The notes: a model not told the origin generated them from the sequence alone. A stretch of 64,000 nt of DNA from Sepioteuthis lessoniana (GCA_963585895.1 OY757904.1:158993346-159057345); one strand, 5' to 3'. Shown: positions 10,398-23,917, counted from the first letter of the stretch. Numbers and translations: made by a program.

Positions 10398-12523
10398 GTG
10401 TATTACAAGAAAATTCAACTTAAAATGATGCATGCTACATTTAATGGCAATCCCTGTACAACAATCATCTCTTGCTACAGTCCTATCAATGCCAGTGATG
10501 AAACGGACACCACCTTCTTTTATAACGAGCTATTTTCCCTTGTCCGACACATTCCCAAACACATTGTTCTGATCATCAGCGGAATCATGAATGCTTAAAT
10601 AAGCAAAGATGGAAATAATAAATTCTTCTTGCCTGCCAAAACTGAAATAGTAAATATCTTGCCGAGTTTTCACGCCATAATAGATTTGCATACTTAAACC
10701 CCAAATTCTAAAAAAAGTAGAAAAAACCATGGACCTACATCAACTCAAATAAAGTCAGAGTACAGCTAGATTATATATCTACAAACAAGAAGTGGCCAAA
10801 TAGCACTTTGAACTGGAAGGCAGGCTCTTCTTTTGAAGGAACATCTTCCGATCAAAGAATCGTCTCAGGTAAAATTTGAATGAATTTATGCAGAAATTTA
10901 AAGCAAAGAAGTAAATTTTCACGATTGGGCTGGTCCTCAATTGCTAAACTGATATAAGCAATCATCATAGGGTAACTGTAAGAAACAAATTTGATACTCT
11001 TCAGGAGACTCCTGAAAGATATTCTCCGAATGACAAATACCTCCCATATAGAAGCAGCAACTGAGTGTATACCAACCAAACCAAGAGACAAATATAGTGT
11101 TCCCAGGAAGTCAGTAGCGCTTAGAGAAAAATGATATAACTTAAAGAAATGCATCCTTACTAAATAAAAGAATCCCAACAAATGCCCATGCGCAGAAACC
11201 AAAGAAAGCCAGAGAGAACTAACAAAACATATACCCCCACAAAAAAAAAACTGTTAGAATACATTCAAGGTCTAATCAACGAAACCAGAAATTTGGTCGA
11301 AGATAGCTGAAACTAAATTCTGCCGAAAAAGAGACCTCAGAAGTGAAAAGAACATTTCAGGAATATAATTGGAAATCCTCCCGAAATCATTGATAAATCA
11401 ACCGAAAAATTTATTAATTGCCAATTAGACATCAAACTAGAAATAACTTCACGTAGTTCTAAGAAAAGGAAATTAAAAGCAGGAAAACTGCAGGTCTCGA
11501 TGAAATACCTCCTGAAATTTGGAAGACAAGAAAATTTGACGTCTTACTTCTCCGATTATGCAACGTGGCTTATAAATAAAACAACAGTGAAATGAACGAA
11601 AGGTTGCATCCTTCTTTCACAAGAAAGATAACATAGGAACTACAGAGGCATAAGTTTTAACTGCTATAGCTACTAAAATTTACAATGTCCTGCTTAACAA
11701 TCATATCTGACCCGAAATTGAAAAAATTCTTTGGAAAATTCAAAACGGCTTTCAAAGAAATCGCCCCATAACCTCACAGATTCTGATTATCCATCGAATC
11801 ATCGAAGGAGTATTAGTAAAGAATCTCGAGGTAACACTACTATTCGTAGATGTCTCTTCAAGACATTCATTTTCATACACAAAGGAAAGATGAAGCAAAT
11901 TATACGAGCTATTGATCTCCCGAAAGAAGTTCTTATCATTAGAATGATACTTTACAAAAACACAAAAGCAATAGTTTACTAGCTCGATGATAACACCAAA
12001 TTCTTCAAATTTGTCTCTAGAGTCTTGCAAGGAGATATATTAGCACCATATCTATTTATAATCTGTCTGGATTACGTACTACGAAAATCAATAGACCTAA
12101 TAAAAGAAAATGGTTTCTCATTTAAAAAGGCTGACAATATCCTGCAGAAAGTATAAAAGACTCAGACTATGCATGATCTAGCGCCTCCGGCAAATAGACC
12201 TGCCCAAGAAAAATCCCTGCTTGAGTAAAAAGTGGGGCGAGAGGTATTAGACTCTGCGTGAACGCGAATAAAACAAACATTGAATTAGTGAGTACAATCA
12301 TAAGGATGCATCATAAGACTTTAAAGAAATGCATGGAGAAAAGGTTAGAAGGGAAATTCACAAGAAAACTAGGAATTGTTTTGAACAAATTCTGGAAGCA
12401 ACAGCACACACAATAGCAACTGTACGACCACTCCCCTCCTAAAAAAATATCCAAGTAAGACGAACAAAACATGATGGTCTCTGCTAGTGAAATAAGGACG
12501 AACTCATCAGTGACATTCTTTTA
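10398..12523 (+). pseudogene. RTE-like LINE ORF, decayed, ends at the satellite
   Basis: Non-LTR retrotransposons of this type encode an APE-type endonuclease, a reverse transcriptase and a C-terminal domain, and copy themselves by target-primed reverse transcription. At 10398-10598 the translation (TIISCYSPINASDETD, then PKHIVLIISG) matches the endonuclease start; the usual GGD is changed to SGI. Reverse-transcriptase signs are AGLDEIPPEIWKTRKFD at about 11486-11540 and VLQGDILAPYLFIICLDYV at about 12022-12080. At the expected YADD site (about 12164) the reading is DYA followed by a stop. The C-terminal part is recognisable at about 12320-12415 (RLEGKFTRKLGIVLNKFWKQ) and ends with DELISDILL at 12497-12523. 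Frameshifts and stops are numerous. Close relatives lie at 23317, 37141 and 63080 on the minus strand. The clade name is from memory of the family, not a search. Confidence 0.8.
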
Positions 12524-12529
12524 TCGATT

Positions 12530-15500
12530 CATTCAGATGGATACACTAGTATTGGCCGACACTGAATACTACCAGGGTGGCCTAACAGGAATGATATCTG
12601 ATAGAGAAAGAGAGTCAGGGGACATCAACTCATAAACATGGACACACTAGCATTGGCCGACACTGAACTCTATCAGAGTGGCAGACCAGGAGTGATATCT
12701 GATAGAAAAAGAGAGTCAGGGGACATCAACTCGTACACATGGATACACTAGTATTGGCCGACACTGAATACTATCAGGGTGGCCGACCAGGAGTGGTATC
12801 TGATAGAGAATGAGTGTCAGGAGACATCAACTCGTACACATGGATTCACAAGTATTGGCCGACACTGTATACTATCAGGGTGGCCGACCAGAAGTGATAT
12901 CTGATAGAGAAAGTGTGTCAGGGGACATCAACTCGTACACATGGATACACTAGTATTGGCCGACACTGAATACTATCAGGGTGGCAAACCAGGAGTGATA
13001 TCTGATAGAGAAAGTGTGTCAGGGGACATCAACTCGTACACATGGATACACTAGTATTGGCCGACACTGAATACTATCAGGGTGGCAAACCAGGAGTGAT
13101 ATCTGATAGAGAAAGTGTGTCAGGGGACATCAACTCGTACACATGGATACACTAGTATATGCCGACACTGAATACTATCAGGGCGGCCGACCAGGAGTGA
13201 TATCTGATAGAGAAAGAGTGTCAGGGGACATCAACTCGTACACATGGATTCACAAGTATTGGCCGACACTGTATACTATCAGGGTGGCCAACCAGGAGTG
13301 ATATCCGATAGAGAAAGAGTGTCAGGCAACATAAACACGTACACATGGATAGACTAGTATTGGCCGACACTGAATACTATCAGGGTGGCCAACCAGGAGT
13401 GATATCTGATAGAGAAAGAGTGTCAGGGGACATCAACTCGTACACATGGATACACTAGTATTGGCCGACACTGAATACTATCAGGGTGGCCGACCAGAAG
13501 TGATATCTGATAGAGAAAGTGTGTCAGGGGACATCAACTCGTACACATGGATACACTAGTATTGGCCGACACTGAAAACTATCAGGGTGGCAAACCAGGA
13601 GTGATATCTGATAGAGAAAGTGTGTCAGGGGACATCAACTCGTACACATGGATACACTAGTATTGGCCGACACTGAATACTATCAGGGTGGCAAACCAGG
13701 AGTGATATCTGATAGAGAAAGTGTGTCAGGGGACATCAACTCGTACACGTAGATACACTAGTATTGGCCGACACTGAATACTATCAGGGTGGCGGACCAA
13801 GAGTGATATCTAATACAAAAAGTGTGTAAGGGGACATCAACTCGTACACATGGATACAGTAGTATATGCCAAAACTGAATACTATCAGGGTGGCCGTCCA
13901 GGAGTGATAGCGGATAGAGAAAGAGTGTCAGGGGACATCAACTCGTACACATGCATACTTAAGTATTGGCCGACACTGAATACTATCAGGGTGGCCGACC
14001 AGGAGTGATATCTGATAGAGAAAGAGTGTCAGGGGTCATTAACTCGTACACATGGATACACAAGTATTGGCCGACACGGAATACTATCAGAGAGACCTTC
14101 CAGGAGGGATATCTGATGGAGAATGAGTGTCAAGGGACATTAACTCGTACACATGGATACACTAGTATTGGCCGAAACTGAATACTATCAGGGTGGCCGA
14201 CCAGGAGGGATATCGGATAGAGAAAGAGTCTCAGGGGACATCAACTGGTACACATGGATACATTAGTATTAGTGGACACTGAATACTATCAGGGTGGCCA
14301 ACCAAGAGTGATATCTGATAGAGAAAGAGTGTCAGGGGACATTAACTCGTACACATGCATACACTAGTAGTGGCCGACACTGAATACTATCAGGGTGGCC
14401 GACCAGGAGTGATATCTGATAGAGAAAGAGTGTCAGGGGACATCAACTCGTACACATGGATACACCAGTATTGGCCGACACTGAATACTATCAGGGTGGT
14501 CGACCAGGAGTGATATCTGATAGAGAAAGTGTGTAAGGGAACATCAACTCGTACACATGGATACACAAGTATTGGCCAACACAGAATATTAACAGGGTGG
14601 GCGACCAGGAGAGCTATCTGATGGAGAAACAGTGTCAGGGGACATCAACTCGTACACATGGATACACTTGTATTGGCCGAAACTGAATATTATCAGGGTG
14701 GCCAACCAGGAGTGATATCGGATAGAGAAAGAGTGTCAGGGGACATCAACTCGTACACATGGATACACTAGTATTGGCCGACACTGAATAATATCAGGGT
14801 GGCCGACCAGGAGTGATATCTGATAGAGAAAGAGTGTCAGGGGACATCAACTCGTACACATGGATACACAAATACTGGCCGAAACTGAATATTATCAGGG
14901 TGGCCGACCAGGAGTGATATCGGATAGAGAAAGAGTGTCAGGGGACATCAACTCGTACACATGGATACACTAGTATTGACCAACACTGAATACTATCAGG
15001 GTGGCCAACCAGGAGTGATATCTGATAGAGAAAGAGTGTCAGGGGACATCAACTCGTACACATGGATACACAAATATTGGCCGACACTGAATACTATCAG
15101 GGTGGCCGACTAGGAGTGATATCTGATAGACAAAGTATGTCAGGGGGCATCAACTTGTACACATGGATACACTAGTATTGGCCGACACTGAATACAATCA
15201 GGGTTGTCGACCAGGAGTGTTATCTGATAGAGAAAGTGTGTCAGGGGACATCAACTCGTACACATGGATATACAAGTATTGGCCAACACTGAATACAATC
15301 AGGGTGGCCGATCAGGAGTGATATCTGATAGAGAAAGTGTGTCAGGGGACATCAACTCGTACACATGGATACACTAGTATATGCCGACACTGAATACAAT
15401 CAGGGTGGCCGACCAGGAGTGATATCTGATAGAGAAAAAGTGTAAGGGGACATCAACTCGTACATATGGATACACAAGTATTGGCCGACACTGAATACTA

Positions 15501-18500
15501 TCAGGGTGGCCGACCAGGAGTGATATCTGATAGAGAAAGAGTGTCAGGGGACATAGACTCGTACACAGGGATACACTAGTATTGGCCGACACTCAATAAT
15601 ATCAGGGTGGCTGAACAGGAGTGATATCTGATAGAGAAAGAGTGTCAGGGGACATTAACTCGTACACATGGATACACTAGTATTGGCCGACACTGAATAC
15701 TAGCGGGGTGGCCAACCAGGAGTGATATCTGATAGAGAAAGTGTGTCAGCGGACATCAACTCGTACACATGGATATACAAGTACTGGCCAACACCGAATA
15801 CTATCAGGGTGGCCGACCAGGAGTGATATCTGATAGAGAAAGTGTAACAGCGGACATCAACTCGTACACATGGATATACAAGTACTGGCCAACACCGAAT
15901 ACTATCAGGGTGGCCGACCAGGAGTGATATCTGACAGAGAAAGTGTGTCAGGGGATATCAACTCGTACACATGGATACACTAGTATATGCCGACACAGAA
16001 TACTATCAGGGCGGCTGACCAGGAGTGATATCTGATAGAGAAAGAGTGATAGGGGACATCAAATCGTACACATGGATACACTAGTATTGGCCGACACTGA
16101 ATACTATCAGGGTGGCCGACCAAGAGTGATATCTAATAAAAAAAGTGTGTCAGGGGACATCAACTCGTACACATGGATACACTTGTATTGGCCGACACTG
16201 AATATTATCAGGGTGGCCGACCAGGAGTGATATCGGATAGAGAAAGAGTGTCAGGGGACATCAACTCGTACACATGGATACACTAGTATTGGCCAACACT
16301 GAATACTATCAGGGTGGCCTACCAGGAGTGATATCTGATAGAGAAAGAGTGTCAGGGGACATCAACTCGTACACGTGGATACACTAGTATTAGCCGACAC
16401 TGAATACTATCAGGGTGGCCGACCAGGAGTGATATCTGATAGAGAAAGTGTGTCAGGGGACATCAACTCGTACACATGGATACACAAATACTGGCCAAAA
16501 CTGAATATTATCAGGGTGGCCGACCAGGCGTGATATCGGATAGAGAAAGAGTGTCAGAGGACATCAACTCGTACACATGGATACACTAGTATATGCCGAC
16601 ACTGAATACTATCAGGGCGGCCGACCAGGAGTGATATCTGATAGAGAAAGAGTGTCAGGGGACATCAACTCGTACACATGGATACACAAATATTGGCCGA
16701 CACTGAATATTATCAGGGTGGCCGACTAGGAGTGATATCTGATAGACAAAGTATGTCAGGGGGCATCAACTTGTACACATGGATACACTAGTATTGGCCG
16801 ACACTGAATACAATCAGGGTTGTCGCCCAGGAGTGTTATCTGATAGAGAAAGGGAGTCAGGGGACATCAACTCGTACGACTGGATACACTAGTATTGGCC
16901 GACACTGAATACTATCAGGGCGGCCGACAAAAAGTGATATCTGATGGAGAAAGGGTGTCAGGGGACATCAACTAGTACACATGGATACACAAGTATTAGC
17001 CGACCCTGAATACTATCAGGGTGGCCGACTAGGTGGGATATCTGATAGAGAAAGAGTGTCAGGGGACATCAACTCGTACATATGGATACACAAGTATTGG
17101 CGGACACTGAATACTATCAGGGTGGCACCCCAGGAGTGATATCTGATAGAGAAAGAGTGTCAGGGGACATAGACTCGTACACAGGGTTACACTAGTATTG
17201 GCCGACACACAATAATATCAGGGTGGCCGACCAGGAGTGATATCTGATAGAGAAAGAGTGTCAGGGGACATTAACTCGTACACAGAGATACACTAGTATT
17301 GGCCGACACTGAATACTAGCAGGGTGGCCTACCAGGAGTGATATCTGATAAAGAAAGTGTGTCAGGGGACATAAACTCGTACACATGGATATACAAGTAT
17401 TGGCCAACACTGAATACTATCGGGGGGCCGACCAGGAGTGATATCTGATAGAGAGAGAGTGTCAGGGAAAATCAACTCGTACTCATGGATACAATAGTAT
17501 TGGACGACACCGAATACTAACAGGGTGGCCGACCAGGTGTGATATCTGATAGAGAAAGAGTGACAGGGGACATTAACTCGTACATATGGATACACTAGTA
17601 TATGCCGACACTGAATAATATCAGGGTGGCCGACCAGGAGTGATATCTGATAGAGAAAGAGTGTTAGCGGACATCAACTCGTACATATGGATACACTAGT
17701 ATATGCCGACACTGAATAATATCAGTGTGGCCGACCAGGAGTGATATCTGATAGAGAAAAAGTGTCAGGGGACATCAACTTGTACACATGGATACACAAG
17801 AATTGGCTGACACTGAATACTATCTGGGTGGCAGACCAGGAGTGATATCGGATAGAGAAAGAGTGTCAGGGGACATCAAGAAGTACACATGGATACGCAA
17901 GTATTGGCCGACACTGAATACTATCTGAGTGGCCGACCAGCAGTGATATCTGATAGAGGGACAGTGTCAGGGGAAATCAACTTGTACACAGGAATACGCA
18001 AGTATTGGCCGACACTGAATACTATCAGGGTGGCCGACCAGGAGTGATATCTGATAGAGAAAGAGTGTCAGGGGCCATTAACTCGTACACATGGATACAC
18101 TAGTATTGGCCGACACTGAATACTATCAGAGTGGTCTACCAGGAGTGATATCTGATGGAGAAAGAGTGTCAGGGGACATTAACTCGTACACATGGATACA
18201 CTAGTATTGGCCGACACTGAATACTATCAGAGTGGCCTACCAGGAGTGATATGTGATAGAGAAAGTGTGTCAGGGGACATCAACTCGTACACATGGATAC
18301 ACAAGTATTGGCCGACACTGAATACTATCAGGGTAGCCGTCCAGGAGTGATATCTGATAGAGAAAGAGTGTCAGGGGACATCAACTCGTACACATGGATA
18401 CAGTAGTATATGCCGAAACTGAATACTATCAGGGTGGCCGTCCAGGAGTGATAGCGGATAGAGAAAGAGTGTCAGGGGACATCAACTCGTACACATGTAT

Positions 18501-21500
18501 ACTTAAGTATTGGCCAACACTGAATACTATCAGGGTGGCCGACCAGGAGTGATATCTGATAGAGAAAGCGTGTCAGGGGTCATTAACTCGTACACATGGA
18601 TACAGAAGTATTGGCCGACACGGAATACTATCAGAGAGACCTTCCAGGAGTGATATCTGATAGAGAATGAGTGTCAAGGGACATTAACTCGTACACATGG
18701 ATACACTAGTATTGGCCGAAACTGAATACTATCACGGTGGCCGACTAGGAGTGATATCGGATAGAGAAAGTGTGTTAGGGGACATCAACTCGTACACAGG
18801 GATACACTAGTATTGGCCGACAATGAATACTATCGGGGTGCCGACCAGGAGTGATATCGGATAGAGAAAGAGTGTCAGGGGACATCAACTCGTACACATG
18901 GATACACAAGTATTGGCCGACACTGAATGCTAGCAGGGTGGCCGACCAGGAGTGATATCTGATAGAGAAAGTGTGTCAGGGGACATCAATTCGTACACAT
19001 GGATATACAAGTATTGGCCAACACTGAATACCATCGGGGGGCCGACCAGGAGTGATATCTGATAGAGAAAGAGTGTCAGGGAAAATCAACTCGTACTCAT
19101 GGATACAACAGTATTGGCCGACACCGAATACTAGCAGGGTGGCCGACCAGGAGTGATATCTGATAGAGAAAGAGTGTCAGGGGACATTAACTCGTACATA
19201 TGGATACACTAGTATATGCCGACACTGAATAATATCAGGGTGGCCGACCAGGAGAGATATCTGATAGAGAAAAAGTGTCAGGGGACATCAACTAGTACAC
19301 ATGGATACACAAGTATTGGCCGACACTGAATACTATCAGGGCGGCTGACCAGGAGTGACATCTGATAGAGAAAGAGTGTTAGGGGACATCAACTCGTACA
19401 TATGGATACACTAGTATATGCCGACACTGAATAATATCAGGGTGGCCGACCAGGAGTGATATCTGATAGAGAAAGTGTGTAAGGGGACATCAACTAGTAC
19501 ACATGTATACACAAGTATTGGCGGACACTGAATACTATCAGGTTGTCCGACCAGGAGTGATATCTGATAGAGAAAAAGTGTCAGGGGACATCAACTCGTA
19601 CACATGGATACACAAGTATTGGCTGACACTGTATAATATCATGGTGGCCGACCAGAAGTGATATCTGATAGAGAAAGACAGTTAGGGGACATCAACGCGT
19701 ATATATGGATACACTAGTATATGCCGACACTGAATAATATCAGGGTGGCCGACCAGGAGTGATATCTGATAGAGAAAGAGAGTCAGGGGACATCAACTTG
19801 TACACATGGATACACAAGTATTGGCTGACACTGAATACTATCAGGGTGGCCGACCAGGAGTAATATCGGATAGAGAAAGAGAGTCAGGGGACATGAAGAA
19901 GTACACATGGATATGCAAGTATTGGCCGACACTGATTACTATCTGGGTGGCCGACTAGGAGTGATATCTGATAGAGGGACAGTGTCAGGGGAAATAAACT
20001 TGTACACAGGAATACGCAAGTATTGGCCGACACTGAATACTATCAGGGTGGCCGACCAGGAGTGATATCTGATAGAGAAAGAGTGTCAAAGGACATCAAC
20101 TCGTACACATGGATACACAAGTATTGGCTGACTCTGAATACTATCAGGGTGTCTGACCAGGAGTGATATCTGATAGAGAGAGAGAGTGTAAGGGGAAATC
20201 AACTCGTACACATGGATACGCAAGTATTGGCCGACACTGAATACTATCAGGGTGGCCGACCAGGAGTGATATCTGATAGAGAAAGATTGTCAGGGGACAT
20301 TAACTCGTACACATGGATACACTAGTATTGGCCGACACTGAATACTATCAGAGTGGCCAACCAGGAGTGATATCGGATAGAGAAAGAGTGTCAGGGGACA
20401 TCAACTCGTACACATGGATACACTAGTATATGCCGAAACTGAATACTATCAGGGTGGCCGTCCAGGAGTGATATCGGATAGAGAAAGAGTGTCAGGGGAC
20501 ATCAACTCGTACACATGGATACACTAGTATTGGCCGACAATGAATACTATCAGGGTGGCCGACCAGGAGTGATATCGGATAGAGAAAGAGTGTCAGGGGA
20601 CATCAACTCGTACACATGGATACACAAGTATTGGCCGACACTGAATACTATCGGGGGGCCGACCAGGAGTGATGTCTGATAGAGAAAGAGTGTCAGGGAA
20701 AATGAACTCGTACTCATGGATACAACAGTATTTGCTGACACCGAATACTAGCAGGGTGGCCGACCAGGTGTGATATCTGATAGAGAAAGAGTGTCAGGGG
20801 ACATCAACTCGTACATATGGATACACTAGTATATGCCGACACTGAATAATATCAGGGTGGCCGACCAGAGTGATATCTGATAGAGAAAGAGTGTCAGGGG
20901 ACATCAACTAGTACACATGGATACACAAGTATTGGCCGACACTGAATACTATCAGGCTGGCCGACCAGGAGTGATATATGATAGAGAAAGAGTGTCAGGG
21001 GACATCAACTCGTACACATGGATACACTAGTATTGGCCGACACTGAATACTATCAGGCTGTCCGACCAGGAGTGATATCTGATAGAGAAAGAATGTCAGG
21101 GGACATCAACTGGTACACATGGATACACAAGTATTGGCCGACACTGTATAATATCAGGGTGGCCGACCAGAAGTGCTATCTGATAGAGAAAGACTGTTAG
21201 GGGACATCAACTCGTATATATGGATACACTAGTATATGCCGACACTGAATAATACCAGGGTGGCCGACCAGGAGTAATATCTGAGAGAGAAAGAGTGTCA
21301 GGGGACATCAACTAAAATACATGGATACACAAGTATTGGCTGACACTGAATACTATCAAGGTGGCTGAGCAGGAGTGATATCGGATAGAGAAAGAGTGTC
21401 AGGGGACATGCACAAGTACACATGGATACGCAAGTATTGGCCGACACTGAATACTATCTGGGTGGCCGACCAGGATTTATATCTGATAGTGAGACAGTGT

Positions 21501-22505
21501 CAGGGGAAATCAACTTGTACACAGGGATACGCAAGTATTGGCCGACACTGAATACTATCAGGGTGGCCGACCAGGAGTGATATCTGAGAGAGAAAGAGTG
21601 TATGAGGACATCAACTCGTACACATGGATACACAAGTATTGGCCGACACTGAATACTATCAGGGTGTCCGACCAGGAGTGATATCGGATAGAGAAAGAGT
21701 GTCAGGGGACATCAACTCGTACATATGGATACACTAGTATATGCCGACACTGAATAATATCAGGGTGGCCGACCAGGAGTGATATCTGATAGAGAAAGAG
21801 TGTCAGGGGACATCAACTCGTTCACATGGATACACAAGTATTGGCCGACACTGAATACTATCAGCGTGGCCGACTAGGAGTGATATCGGATAGAGAAAGA
21901 GTGTCAGGGGACATCAACTCGTACACATGGATACACAACTATCGGCCGACACTGAATACTATCAGGCTGGCCGACCAGGATTGATATCTGATAGAGAAAG
22001 AGTGTCAGGGAACATCAACTCGTACACATGGATACACTAGTATTGGCCGACACTGAATACTATCAGGGTGGCCGACCAGGAATGATATCTGATAGAGAAA
22101 GAGTGTCAGGGAACATCAACTCGTACACATGGATACACTAGTATTGGCCGACACTGAATACTATCAGGGTGGCCGACCAGGAGTGATATCGGATAGAGAA
22201 AGAGTGTCAGGGATTATTAACTCGTACACATGGATACACTAGTATTGGCCGACACTGAATACTATCAGGGTGGCCGACCAAGAGTGATATCTGATAGAGA
22301 AAGTGTGTCAGGGAACATCAACTCGTACACATGGATTCACTTGTATTGGCCGACACTGAATACTATCAGGGTGGCCGACCAGGTGTGATATTGTGATAGA
22401 GAAAGAGTGTCAGGGGACATCAACTCGTACACATGGATACCCAATATTGGCCGACATTGAATGTTGTCAAGTGGACCTGCCAAGAGTGATATCTGATAGA
22501 GACAG
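12530..22505 (+). repeat. 101-bp satellite array, about 99 monomers
   Basis: The monomer runs from 'atggatacactagtattggc' through 'cgacactgaatactatcagg', 'gtggccgaccaggagtgata' and 'tctgatagagaaagagtgtc' to 'aggggacatcaactcgtaca' plus c, 101 bp. Consecutive 'atgg' starts at 12739 and 12840 confirm the period. Variants include 'aagtattgg', 'tagtatatgcc', 'gatatcggatag' and a one- or two-base-short 'atcggggggccg'. The last unit (from about 22433) is clearly more diverged, as expected at an array edge. The left flank is the C-terminal end of a LINE and the right flank a GATGAT-rich tail like that LINE's 3' end. Short frames here contain stops and are not genes. Confidence 0.97.
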
Positions 22506-22511
22506 CTGCTT

Positions 22512-22553
<42 letters not shown>

Positions 22554-22583
22554 TGAGGGAGAGAGAGAGAGAGATAGAGAGAG
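22512..22583. repeat. (GT)n(GA)n compound microsatellite
   Basis: GT run followed by GA runs, directly right of the last satellite monomer. Confidence 0.95.
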
Positions 22584-22635
22584 TCAGGAACACCTTGTCA
22601 TCAGTACGAATTGATGATAATGATGATGATGTATT
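22584..22635 (+). repeat. Probable RTE-like LINE 3' terminus
   Basis: The sequence 'cagtacgaattgatgataat' followed by 'gatgatgat' resembles the 3' tails of the RTE-like fragments at 37141 (complement '...gcgcgacatgatgatgat') and 23317 (complement '...tgacttgatgataatgat'). It is in the same orientation as the LINE at 10398-12523, so it probably closes the same element on the far side of the satellite. Confidence 0.6.
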
Positions 22636-23090
22636 GAGGTAACATAAAATGAAAATGTTATATATGTCTTTTAAGTGAAACTACTTATTGTAAAATATAA
22701 TCTCAACCCTCGCATTACCGAAAAGAAATTTCTTATTGCGACATTATTCATTTGCTACTGGTTTCTCTCACCCTTCGGCAATAGGTCTAAACCATTAGTT
22801 ATTATTGAAAATTGAGCCGAATAAAGAACTTACTTGAATATTTGCAAACAGGAAAATAATTTTATATGCTAAATGATATTTCAGGGTATATCTTACCATG
22901 ATATCATTACGTCATGATAATAAAACGTATCTAATTGGTCTGCAAAACCTGTGTCATATAAAAAATTTAATCCTTTAATATAACCACCAAATTGCGGTTA
23001 GTTAAGTTTGGACACTGTCTGAACGGCAACATATAATTCTTTATAAAAATGCTCGTTAACTTTAGCATCCACTTCTCCAATAAAACCTTC
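22636..23090. other. AT-rich sequence, no feature recognised
   Basis: No repeat family or coding region identified. Confidence 0.4.
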
Positions 23091-23121
23091 ACACACACAG
23101 AAACACACACAAACACGCACT

Positions 23122-23176
<55 letters not shown>

Positions 23177-23178
23177 GA
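23091..23178. repeat. (CA)n(TA)n(GA)n compound microsatellite
   Basis: Three adjoining dinucleotide runs. Confidence 0.95.
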
Positions 23179-23316
23179 GAGTGCGCTAAAAAATATAAAT
23201 ACAGTTCAGGAATGGAAAATTCTGTATAAATATTTTAATATTAATATTTTTTTATACAGACCTTTCCTTTCCTTAAATGTGTATACCTCTGTTTGAAGGA
23301 CTATATATATATATAT

Positions 23317-23494
23317 CATTATCATCAAGTCACAATGATAGAACAGATTTTCCAGACTCTCTCCATCCTTCCCTACCATCCATCGCTCCTCGCAGGTCTT
23401 CCAAATTACATGTAGTGTCCGTTGATGTAAATGAATTCTTGCTGGTCCGCCAAACGCATACAGGTCCATTGAGGAACATCATTTATGAACGTCA
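23317..23494 (-). pseudogene. RTE-like LINE 3' end, 5' truncated
   Basis: On the minus strand the text begins near the DELIS-type segment (complement of 'catttatgaacgtc'), passes through a LEDLRGAMDGREGWRES-like reading with frameshifts and ends in the 3' tail 'gacttgatgataatgat' followed by TA repeats. It represents only the last ~180 bp of the family described at 10398. It helps define the element's true 3' end. Confidence 0.65.
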
Positions 23495-23579
23495 CTTGAC
23501 TATTATTATTCACATATAAATAAATACATCCTCTGGATATCTTATGTTATAATTACACATACATATACACACATATGCA

Positions 23580-23634
<55 letters not shown>
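23580..23634. repeat. (TCTA)n microsatellite
   Basis: Pure tetranucleotide run. Confidence 0.95.
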
Positions 23635-23714
23635 CACAATAATGTCAATAAATATTATACATATACATATATATAATACTGTCAATTATAAAATTAAACC
23701 TATGAATATACAAG

Positions 23715-23715
<1 letters not shown>

Positions 23716-23759
<44 letters not shown>
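23716..23759. repeat. (TA)n tract at the left edge of the RLE element
   Basis: A TA run directly abuts the left direct repeat of the non-LTR element; TA-rich sequence also follows the right direct repeat at 27622. Insertion into a TA microsatellite is likely. Confidence 0.9.
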
Positions 23760-23762
<3 letters not shown>

Positions 23763-23917
23763 CTCTTAATACCCTGTCCGGTGGCAAAAGCTGCTTGGTA
23801 GCGCCAGGGGTGGTAGTACCGCCTTGAGCTACCAAAACTCTGTTATCACCCCTGGATGGCGGCTGATGAGGATATGGTATCGCACGTGCTTTCACGCGTT
23901 GTATGATGAAAAATTTG
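23760..23917 (+). repeat. Left ~155-bp direct repeat with pseudoknot potential
   Basis: Near-identical to 27467-27622, same orientation. Complementary strands lie in the order A-B-A'-B': 23795-23802 (ttggtagc) with 23828-23835, and 23804-23812 (ccaggggtg) with 23847-23855, with a short hairpin possible at 23812-23823. This is the strand order of HDV-like ribozymes, which some R2-type elements carry at their 5' ends. A P4-like stem is not visible in the short linker 23836-23846, so ribozyme activity is only a hypothesis. Confidence 0.85.

Noticed and set aside
13966-21200. Short frames in the satellite (e.g. 13966-14181, 15374-15592, 17362-17595)
   Set aside because: They arise from monomer variants that lost a stop; the 101-bp period is not a multiple of three, and neighbouring monomers have stops.
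12530-22505. CRISPR array
   Set aside because: The whole 101-bp unit repeats without unique spacers and the context is animal transposon DNA.
23864-23905. Hammerhead ribozyme starting at 'ctgatgag' in the terminal repeat
   Set aside because: A stem II followed by GAAA in the right place is not found; the pseudoknot reading fits better.
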